Positions 19,379-27,878 of a DNA stretch of 64,000 bases are shown piece by piece. Each line of letters begins with the position of its first letter. The stretch's first letter is position 1. The translations under genes and the position numbers were made by a program. The notes under the pieces are model-generated. The model had not been told where the DNA came from. It was given only the letters and a program-made list of their open reading frames with translations, and searched no databases. The DNA comes from Anaeramoeba ignava (lineage: Eukaryota > Metamonada > Anaeramoebidae). Where the stretch lies: assembly GCA_028826165.1 (NCBI GenBank), contig JAPDFW010000070.1, positions 766,501 through 830,500 on the forward strand, read 5' to 3'.

Positions 19379-19545
19379 TTAAAATATTAAACAATTTGAA
19401 TTTAAATTTTGAATCAAAAGGATATTTTCTAATTTCTCTTAAAAGTGTAAAAATAGTTTCATCAATATTATTTCTTGTTTTAGCAGATGTTTCATAAAAA
19501 GAACAAAAATATTTTATTTGTAAATTCATTTCCTTTTCCTTCTTT
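19379..19545 (-). pseudogene. Ras-like 3' remnant, member 14
   Basis: Only the last quarter of a Ras cassette survives: [24 protein letters not shown], then a scrambled tail with the usual AATTGTTTAATATTTTAA end sequence. It stops abruptly about 40 bp from the 3' end of the Kelch-BTB gene, marking the boundary of the tandem array. The bases upstream of it (AAAGTTTCTAAAAAAAATG) are not from the family. Confidence 0.8.
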
Positions 19546-19586
19546 ATTTTAAAGTTTCTAAAAAAAATGAAATTTGGATTAAACAA

Positions 19587-22500
19587 TTATTTCTTTTTTC
19601 CCGCTTTTTTCTCTTGTTTTTTTGCTTTTTCCTTTTCTTTCTTGGAATTCTTAATTTCTTTTTCATCAAAAAATTGGAATAATAAATTTTTTTCTTTTCG
19701 GGAAAATGAACCAAAATTTTCAACAATAAAAGATTGAAAAAATTCAAAAAGATCTGGATAAGCATTAAATTGAAGAGATTGAATATATTGAAGAAATAAA
19801 TCCTTTGACAAGTTTTTGGAGATGTAAGAAATTAATTGTTTTCTAAAAGGAGATGATTGCGACAATCCATAAAACTCAATAGCATCAATTAATTGGAAAG
19901 CAATATCAATATTTGGAATGGATGATTCAATTGAGTTTGTATACAAAAATTTAACAAACAATTCCACTGCCTCAAAACTTCTCCCAGATAAATCGGGTGC
20001 CTCACAACTATCATCTTGTGTAGATATAAACATTCCTCTGTATAAATTTGATCGAGCTGCAAGAATAAATTGGTGAGTCGGTATTCTTTTTTGATCCACT
20101 TTGATATAGAAATCAAAAGGATAACTTTGATTTGTTTCTTTATCAAGAAGAAATGCGAAATTGGATTTTTCTTGGTTAGTTTTTTCTTGTGACAAAATTG
20201 AATCAAGTAATTTAACAAACTTTGACAAATCAAGAGGAATTTGAATCATTGATGTTGAACTTTGATTTTTTTGGATGCATTCTTGAATTTCTGAGACAAA
20301 TTGCTTAAGTTGAGAAAATTCCAAGTGAAATTGCTCCAAAAACATTTTATTAAGAAATCCACCACAATAAATCCAATTGAGTAAATTTAAAATGATATTT
20401 TTGGGTGTTACTCTGCATTTCTGAAGAAATATTTTTTCAAATTGGGGAGGAATTGCTAAGTTAATGAATTGTTTATGTGCTTTTATTATTGATCTATCCA
20501 AGCATTCAATTTCGAAATTGGTTAATTCTTCTCTTTTCAAAAAGTCTTCCATGTCCATCAAAAAAGAATTTGATTTTTTGAAAGTGAGCTTATTAATTTC
20601 TTTTGAAAAATTCCAACCAATCTCTTGAACTCCTCCATAAAATTGATAAAGAGTATTATCACGAAGAACAATAGATTGTCCAAATTTTGGTTTATATATT
20701 TGTTCTCCTGAAACAACAAATTCCCAAGAAACTGGGTTTAATAAATTAAGACGATTTAAATCATTAAAATAAATATCATCTGAGAGACCATTTAAGATAT
20801 AAAGGTAGTTATTATAAACAAAAGAGGAATGGCCACATCTTTTAAGCGTGATTTAAATTTAATATTATATTTAATATTTATTTTATATTTAATATTTATT
20901 TTATATTTAATATTTATTTTATATTTAATATTTATTTTATATTTAATATTTATTTTATATTTAATATTTATTTTATATTTAATATTTATTTTATATTTAA
21001 TATTTATTTTATATTTAATATTTATTTTATATTTAATATTTATTTTATATTTAATATTTATTTTATATTTAATATTTATTTTGAATTTAATATTTATTTT
21101 ATATTTAATATTTATTTTATATTTAATATTTATTTTATATTTAATATTTATTTTGTATTTAATATTTATTTTATATTTAATATTTATTTTATATTTAATA
21201 TTTATTTTATATTTAATATTTATTTTATATTTATTTTTAATTTTATTTATTTTATATTTAATATTTATTTTATATTTAATTTTATTTTATATATTTTTTA
21301 TCATTTATTTTATATTTTAATATTTTATTTTATATTTTTAATATTGTATTTAATATTTATTTTATTAATTTTGTTTTTTTATTTTATATTTAATTTTATT
21401 TTATATTTTAATATTTTATTTTTTTATTTTATTTTTAATATTTTATTTTTTTTTTAATATTTTTTTTTTTTATTTTATATTTATTTTTAATATTTTTTAT
21501 TTATTTTTTTTTTTTATTTTATATTTTATTTATTTTTATTTAATATTTATTTTATATTTAATATTTATTTTATATTTATTTTATTTAATATTTATTTTAT
21601 ATTTAATATTTATTTTAATTTTTTTATTTTGAATTTAATATTTATTTTGAATTTAATATTTATTTTGAATTTGACATTTATTTTATATTTAATATTTTAT
21701 TTTTTTTTGTTAATATTTATTTTAATATTTTATTTATTTTTTTTTTTTATATTTAATATTTTATTTTTAATTTTATTTATTTTTGTATTTTTATTTTATA
21801 TTTAATATTTATTTTTTATTTTATTTTAATTTAATATTTATTTTGATTTAATATTTATTTTATATTTAATATTTATTTTTATATTTAATTTAATATTTAT
21901 TTTGTATTTAATATTTATTTTATATTTTATTTATTTTATATTTCAATATTTTTTTATTTTAATTTTATATATTTATATATTTTATTTTTAATATTTAATT
22001 TATTTTACATTTAATATTTAATTTTATATTTAATATTTTATATTTAATATTTATTTTTATATTTTATTTTAATATTTTATTTTAATTTAATATTTATTTT
22101 ATATTTAATATTTATTTTATATTTAATATTTATTTTATATTTAATATTTATTTTATATTTAATATTTATTTTATATTTAATATTTATTTTATATTTAATA
22201 TTTATTTTATATTTAATATTTATTTTTATATTTAATATTTATTTTGAATTTAATATTTATTTTATATTTAATATTTTAAATATTTATTTTTTTTAGTTTA
22301 TTTTTATATTTAATATTTATTTTATATTTAATATTTATTTTATATTTAATATTTATTTTATATTTTAATATTTTATTTTATATTTATGTTTAATATTTAT
22401 TTTATATTTAATATTTATTTTATATTTAATATTTATTTTATATTTAATATTTATTTTATATTTAATATTTATTTTGAATTTAATATTTATTTTATATTTA

Positions 22501-23351
22501 ATATTTATTTTATATTTAATATTTATTTTATATTTAATATTTATTTTATATTTAATATTTATTTTATATTTAATATTTATTTTAGATTTAATATTTATTT
22601 TGGATTTAATATTTATTTTGAATTTCTTTACCTTTCTTGTGGAGCATTTTCTGTATTTATAAGTGAACATTCAAAATTATCTAAATTAACCTTATATAAT
22701 GATTTTACTGTTTTATAAGATGAATTTGAACCACCATAAATATATAAATTATTATTAAAAATTTCAGAAGTATGACGAAACAAAGGGGTTAATTTAGTAT
22801 TTTTAATAGGAAGTTGAGTAAAAGTAAAAGTATTTAAATCAAGACAAAGAAATTTATCAAGAACAACATCAGACTTAGAAATTCCTCCGAAAATATAAAC
22901 TTTATCATTGTAAAGAGAACCTGAATGATAACACATTGGAGGAACTATTTCTTGATTTGAATAATTGATTTGGCTCCATTTTCTAGTAGCTAAATTGAGT
23001 TTCCATAAATCATTTAAATCATTACCATCAGATCCTCCAAAAATATATAATATGTCTTTAAAAAAAAAGGCAAGTTGACCACAACGTGGACTTGGTTTAA
23101 CTGAGTTTGTTTGAACTAAATCCCAAGTTTTTTTTTCTTTTAAAATTTTGAATTAAAATTAAAATTCGTTTTAAAATTAAAATTATAATTGATTTACTGA
23201 TATCAAAAACGTGAAGATCATTATATCTAATTTGAGTATCATATCCTCCAAAAAAATATATTTTATCTTCATGTAATAATGTTGCTTGTCCATATCTTTC
23301 TCTTGGTTTATTTTTTTCTGAGTCTTTAATTGCTTTCCAAGATAATTGCAT
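19587..23351 (-). CDS. Kelch-repeat plus double BTB protein, three exons
   Basis: Kelch-BTB proteins are usually substrate adaptors of cullin-3 ubiquitin ligases. Exons (coding order): 23351-23198, 23136-22632, 20838-19587; introns 23197-23137 (61 bp, GTAAAT...AAAAG) and 22631-20839 (1793 bp, GTAAAG...AAAAG). The joints keep frame (DIKKKTW; QERCGHSSF) and give 636 aa. Residues about 1-310 hold five or six Kelch blades (RERYGQATLL...IYFFGG; MCYHSGSLY...VYIFGG; YIYGGSNSS; CGHSSFVYNNYLYILNG). After that come a degenerate BTB (FEIECLDRSIIKAHKQF) and a clear BTB (FDFYIKVDQKRIPTHQFILAARS, YRGMF, SGRSFEAVELFVKFLYT) with a BACK-like helical end and a Lys-rich tail. The second BTB resembles that of the RCC1-BTB genes in this window. 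Strong TTTTTTCA array ends 11 bases before the start. Confidence 0.88.
20860..22628. repeat. 18-bp AT satellite filling the second Kelch-BTB intron
   Basis: Almost pure repetition of an 18-base unit, ATTTAATATTTATTTTAT, near-perfect at 20860-21235, 22090-22260 and 22385-22610, and degenerate with T-expansions between. Occasional TATATT to TGAATT changes are shared between neighbouring units, typical of slippage and unequal exchange. It lies within the intron, so the frames that look open here (Leu/Ile/Tyr/Phe repeats) are not genes. Confidence 0.9.
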
Positions 23352-23359
23352 TTTTTTTT

Positions 23360-24455
23360 AATGAAAAATGAAAAAATGAAAAAATGAAAAAATGAAAAAA
23401 TGAAAAAATGAAAATTTAAATAAAAAAGTGGAATAAAATATATTTTGAAAGAATAATATTTAAATAATAAAAATATTAATAATATTTAATTAATTATAAT
23501 TAAAAATTTTAATATAAATTAAATAAAAAATTTTAAATAAAAAAAAATTTAATAAAAATTAAATAAATATATTAATTTTTTAAATATAAAAAATATATAA
23601 AGAATAATATATTTTGAAAGAATAATATTTAAATAATAAAAATATTAATAATATTTAATTAATTATAATTAAAAATTTTAATATAAATTAAATAAAAAAT
23701 TTTAAATAAAAAAAAATTTAATAAAAATTAAATAAATATATTAATTTTTAAAAATAAAAATATAAAAATAATAATATATTTTGAAAGAATGATATTTGAA
23801 TAATAAAAATATTGATAATATTTAATTAATTATAATTAAAAATTTTGATATAAATTAAATAAAATTTTAAATAAAAATAAAAATTTAATAAAATTTAAAT
23901 AAATATATTAATTTTTTAAAAATAAAAAATATAGAAATAATAATATATTTTGGAAAGAATAATATTTAAATAATAAAAATATTAATAATATCTAATTAAT
24001 TATAATTAAAAATTTTTAATATAAATTAAATTAATCAAAATTTGGAATAAAATAAAATAAGTAAAAATAAAATTAAATAAATATAAAAATATATAAAGAA
24101 TAATATATTTTGAAAGAATGATATTTAAATAATAAAAATATTGATAATATCTAATTAATTATAATTAAAAAATTTAATATAAATTAAATAAAATATTTTA
24201 AATAAAAATAAAATTTAATAAAATTTAAATAAATATATTAATTTTTTAAAAATAAAAAATAAGTAAATAATAATATATTTTGAAAGAATGATATTTAAAT
24301 AATAAAAATATTGATAATATTTAATTAATTATAATTAAAAATTTTGATATAAATTAAATAAAATATTTTAAATAAAAAAATAAATTTAATAAAATTTAAA
24401 TAAATATATTAATTTTTTAAAAATAAAAAATAAGAAAAAAAAAATAATTTAAATT
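23360..24455. repeat. ~160-bp AT satellite, block 2
   Basis: Six tandem copies of the same unit as at 9.1-10.4 kb, recognised by GAAAGAATAATATTTAAATAAT, the ATTAATAATATTTAATTAATTATAATTAAA core and AATATAAATTAAATAAA. Cores fall near 23490, 23660, 23830, 24000, 24160 and 24330. No gene seen. Starts directly behind the Kelch-BTB promoter and ends just before the tRNA. Confidence 0.8.
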
Positions 24456-24460
24456 AAAAA

Positions 24461-24531
24461 GCATAGATAGTACAGTGGTAGTATACAAGCTTTCCATGTT
24501 TGTGGTCGGGGTTCGATTCCCCGTCTATGCA
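24461..24531 (+). tRNA. tRNA-Gly (anticodon TCC)
   Basis: Folds as a full cloverleaf of 71 bases. Acceptor GCATAGA pairs with TCTATGC; D arm GTAC/GTAT; anticodon stem CAAGC/GTTTG around loop TTTCCAT, giving anticodon TCC (reads GGA, the main Gly codon here); four-base variable loop; T arm CGGGG-TTCGATT-CCCCG. Internal promoter boxes are present (A box around TAGTACAGTGG, B box GGTTCGATTCC). A run of ten T starts at 24535 and serves as polymerase III terminator. CCA is not encoded. Confidence 0.95.
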
Positions 24532-24534
24532 TAA

Positions 24535-24544
24535 TTTTTTTTTT
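24535..24544 (+). terminator. Pol III T-run terminator of tRNA-Gly
   Basis: A run of about ten T directly after the tRNA 3' end, as expected for RNA polymerase III release. Downstream, to about 24780, is a threefold AT repeat with TATTCCACTTTTTTATTTAA and AATTAATTTAATTCTTTAT boxes; no gene seen there. Confidence 0.7.
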
Positions 24545-24806
24545 AAATTAATTTTTATTTTTTTTTATTTAATTATTTAAATTAATTTGATTCTTTATCT
24601 ATTTATTTATATTTTTATTATTATTTATTATATTCCACTTTTTTATTTAATTATTAAATTAATTTAATTCTTTATCTATTTATTTTATTATTTTTATTAT
24701 TTATTTTTTATATTCCACTTTTTTATTTAATTATTAAATTAATTTAATTCTTTATTTATTTATTCATTGCTCCATTTTATTTATTCTTTTTGATTTTGAA
24801 TTTCAT

Positions 24807-25404
24807 TTAAAAAATAAAACAATTTTCATTTGAATTTGAATTTGATTTGAAATTTGATTTTGATTTTGATTTTGAATTTGATTTTGAGTCAAAAGGATAT
24901 TTTCTAATTTCTCTTAAAAGAGTAAAAAAAATTTTATCAGCATCATCTTTTGTTTTACCAGTTATTTCATAAAAAGAACACCCATTTTTAATTGCAAATT
25001 CATTTCCTTCTTCTTTTGATATTTACTCTTTGATCTTCAAGATCATTTTTATTTCCAATAATAATAATAGGAAAATCATTAACTTTTTTATATTTATAAA
25101 TTTCATTCAAATAATTTTCTAAATCATTAAACGAATCTCTATCAGTTATTGAATAAATTAAAATAAATCCTTGAGTTTTTTCATATTCCACTTTTTGGGC
25201 TTCACGGTTCCATTTATGATAACAACAAGAATCAAAAATTTCCAGATATAAAATTTCGTCATCAATTTTACAAGACATTTTATAAGAAGCTTCTGTTTGT
25301 GGTGGATCATAAATTGGATCATAACTTGGACAACAAAATCTAGTTGTAAAAGTTGTTTTTCCAACTTCTTTATTTCCAATAACTGAAATTGTTATTTTAT
25401 CCAT
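24807..25404 (-). pseudogene. Ras-like, member 15, frameshifted
   Basis: Starts MDKITISVIGNKEVGKTT, so Ras Gly12-Gly13 is Lys-Glu. Switch I is strongly altered (PIYDPPQTEASYKM). G3 site FDSCCYHKWNRE; G4 GNKNDLED. After LEDQRV the frame shifts by one base near 25022; reading on in the next frame gives ISKEEGNEFAIKNGCSFYEITGKTK, EIRKYPFD, an (SK)n hinge and CFIF ending at 24807. G5 is ITGK rather than TSAK. One base separates it from a complete gene. Confidence 0.75.
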
Positions 25405-25509
25405 TTTTTTAAAATTGAGAAAATGAAAAATGAAAAAATGAAAAATAAATTTTTATTCAAATAAATCAATCAATTTAATTTCAAAATAAAATAATAAATA
25501 AAAACCAAT

Positions 25510-26248
25510 TTAAAATATTAAACAATTTGAATTTGAATTTGAATTAGAATTTGATTTTGATTTTGATTTTGATTTTGATTTTGATTTTGATTTTGAATTT
25601 GATTTTGAATTTGATTTTGAATTTGAATTTGAATTTGAATTTGAATTTGAATTTGATTTAGAATTTGAATTTGATTTTGAATTTGATTTTGAATTTGAAT
25701 TTGAATTTGATTTTTGAATTTGAATTTGATTTTGAATCAAAAGGATATTTTCGAATTTCTCTTAAAAGAGTTATAATTGTCTCATCAATATTATATCTTG
25801 CTTTAGTAGATATTTCAAAAAAAGGACAACCATTTTTAAATGCAAATTCTTCTCCTTCTTCTTTTTTTACTTGTCTTAGATTTTCAACATCATTTTTATT
25901 TCCAACAATAATAATAGGAAAATCATCAGAATTTTTAATAAGATAAATTTCTTTCAAATAATCTTGCAATCTATTAAAAGAATTTCTATCAATAATTGAA
26001 TAAATTAATACAAAACCATGTGATTGTTTATAAACTTCTTTTGTGAAACCATAAATGAGATAATCATTTTGATAAAAATCATAAAGTTCAACAATTAAAA
26101 TTTCATTATCAATTTCAATTTGTTTTCTATAACTTTCTATTGTTGGATCATATTCTTCAATAAATTGTGAAAAGATAAATTGAGTTGTAAATGTTGATTT
26201 TCCAACTTCTTTTGGACCAATAATTGGAATTAATAAAGGATTATTCAT
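25510..26248 (-). CDS. Atypical Ras-family GTPase, member 16, tail frame slip
   Basis: Starts MNNPLLIPIIGPKEVGKST (Lys-Glu at Ras positions 12-13). Switch I EEYDPTIESYRKQ is one residue short. The G3 site is YDFYQNDYLIY, G4 GNKNDVEN, G5 EISTKARYN. The catalytic core is intact to EIRKYPFD. In the Ser/Asn hinge one extra T near 25713 shifts the frame to an (FK)n tail ending at 25658. In the other frame the SN/SK hinge continues for over 60 residues to a proper NCLIF at 25510. Whether CaaX is used depends on that base. The hinge is the longest in the family. Confidence 0.78.
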
Positions 26249-26365
26249 TATTTATTTTTTTTTTCAATTTTTTAAATGAAAGAAAAAAAATGAAAATTGG
26301 GAAAGGAAGAATAAAATCTCTAAAAAAAGTTTTTTTATTCCACTTTTTTATTAATCCAAAATAAG

Positions 26366-26986
26366 TTAAAATATTAAACAATTTGGATTTGAATTTGATT
26401 TTGAATTTAATTTTGAATTTGAATTTGAATTTGATTTTGAATTTGATTTTGAATTTGATTTTGAATCAAAAGGATATTTTCGAATTTCTCTTAAAAGAGT
26501 TAAAAAAGATTCATCAACATTATTTCTTCTACCAGAGGAAGCTTCATAAAAAGAACATCCATTTTTAAATGCAAATTCTTCTCCTTCTTCTTTTTTTACT
26601 TGTCTTAGATTTTCAACATCATTTTTATTTCCAATAATAACAATAGGAAAATCATCACAATTTTTGATAAGATAAATTTCATTCAAATAATTTTGCAATT
26701 CATCAAAAGAATTTCTATCAATAATTGAATAAACAACAATAAAACCTTGTGATTTTCGATAATTTTCTTTTTTTAAATTTTGGATCTCATCTGAATCAGT
26801 AAAAAAATAATCATAATCCAAAATTTCAACAATTAAAATTTCATTATCAATTTCAATTTGTTTTCTATAACTTTCTATTGTTGGATCATATTCTTCAATA
26901 ATGCGTGAATAACAAAATTGAGTTGACAAGGCTGATTTTCCAACTTCTTTTGCACCAATAATTGAAATTGTTATCATTTCTTGCAT
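26366..26986 (-). CDS. Atypical Ras-family GTPase, member 17
   Basis: A 206-aa intact member ending CLIF. G1 GAKEVGKSA: Lys-Glu at positions 12-13. Switch I EEYDPTIESYRKQ; the G3 site is expanded, LDYDYFFTDSDEIQN, the longest insertion in the array. G4 GNKNDVEN. G5 is EASSGRRNN where others have ETSAK, so the guanine-contacting Ser-Ala-Lys is lost. Flanking spacer differs from the 700-bp cassettes, so this is an older duplicate. Confidence 0.83.
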   Translation of the reverse strand: MQEMITISIIGAKEVGKSALSTQFCYSRIIEEYDPTIESYRKQIEIDNEILIVEILDYDYFFTDSDEIQNLKKENYRKSQGFIVVYSIIDRNSFDELQNYLNEIYLIKNCDDFPIVIIGNKNDVENLRQVKKEEGEEFAFKNGCSFYEASSGRRNNVDESFLTLLREIRKYPFDSKSNSKSNSKSNSNSNSKLNSKSNSNPNCLIF

Positions 26987-27124
26987 TTGTTAAAAAAAAT
27001 GAAAGAAAAAAATGAAAGTATCATTTCGAAAATAATATTTTTTTAATAATATTACTAAACAATAAAGTATTTGGGAATTAAATGGAAAAAACAAAACACG
27101 AATAAAACTGAAATTTTTAATCAA

Positions 27125-27730
27125 TTAAAATAAGAAACAGTTTGAATTGTTTGAATTGTTTGAATTGTTTGAATTGTTTGAATTGTTTGAATTGTTTGAA
27201 TTTGATTGAAATGAATCAAAAGGATATTTTCTAATTTCTCTTAAAAGAGTAGAAATTGTATCATCAATTTTATCTCTTGTTTTAGTAGAAATTTCAAAAA
27301 AAGGACAAAAATGGTTAATTGCAAATTCTTTTCCTTCTTCAGTTGAAATAATTCTTTGATTTTCAAGATCATTTTTATTTCCAACAATAATAATAGGAAA
27401 ATCATCAGAATTTTTAATACGATAAATTTCATTCAAATAATTTTGCAATTCATCAAAAGAATTTCTATCAATAATTGAATAAATTAAAACAAAACCATGT
27501 GATTTTTTATAAGTTTCCTTTCTAATATAATCATCAATCCATGGATCATAATAAACTGTATCAATAATTTCGAGAATAAGCAATTCATTATCAATTTCAA
27601 TTTGTTTTCTATAAGATTCTTCTATTGATTGATAATAATCTTGAACAAAAAATGATCGAATAAATTGAATTGTAAATGAGGATTTTCCAACAGCTCCACT
27701 TCCAATTACTGCAATAGTAGGTTTTTGCAT
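27125..27730 (-). CDS. Atypical Ras-family GTPase, member 18
   Basis: A 201-aa intact member and the one closest to ordinary Ras at G3: IIDTVYYDPWIDD keeps Asp-Thr but has Val-Tyr-Tyr for Ala-Gly-Gln. G1 GSGAVGKSS (Ala at position 13). Switch I QDYYQSIEESYRKQ lacks the Pro-Thr pair. G4 GNKNDLEN, G5 EISTKTRDK, an (SNN)n hinge made by a 9-base repeat rather than the 6-base one, and CFLF. It is transcribed divergently from the glucose-6-phosphate isomerase gene, 148 bp away. Likely near the ancestral type of the array. Confidence 0.85.
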   Translation of the reverse strand: MQKPTIAVIGSGAVGKSSFTIQFIRSFFVQDYYQSIEESYRKQIEIDNELLILEIIDTVYYDPWIDDYIRKETYKKSHGFVLIYSIIDRNSFDELQNYLNEIYRIKNSDDFPIIIVGNKNDLENQRIISTEEGKEFAINHFCPFFEISTKTRDKIDDTISTLLREIRKYPFDSFQSNSNNSNNSNNSNNSNNSNNSNCFLF

Positions 27731-27878
27731 ATAAATGAAAACAAAAATAATATTTCTTGATATTTTATATATTTATTTTTTTTAAATTAAAAAAAAATGA
27801 AAAAAAAATGAAAAAATTTTTTAATATTTTTTTTTTTGGATCTTCAATAAAAATCATTTTTTTCCACTCATCAAAACA

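Larger units (their letters stand above)
11612..19545 (-). repeat. Ras gene tandem array, ~700-bp cassette
   Basis: Twelve consecutive cassettes, each a Ras-like coding unit of ~580-620 bp plus ~100 bp of shared spacer. CaaX-end positions fall at about 11612, 12341, 13056, 13826, 14521, 15226, 15939, 16628, 17320, 17997, 18687 and 19379, i.e. 670-770 bp apart. Spacer landmarks, read on the plus strand: ATTCAAATAAATCAAT, AAAACAAAATAATAAAT, AAAATATTAAACAATTTG at the 3' end; TGAAAAAATGAAAAAATG arrays at the 5' end. Conserved spacers show duplication of whole transcription units rather than retrocopies. Confidence 0.9.

Noticed and set aside
20829-22718. ORFs of Leu-Ile-Phe-Ile-Leu-Tyr repeats, which look like membrane proteins
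   Set aside because: They lie inside the 18-bp satellite intron of the Kelch-BTB gene; unit length is a multiple of three.
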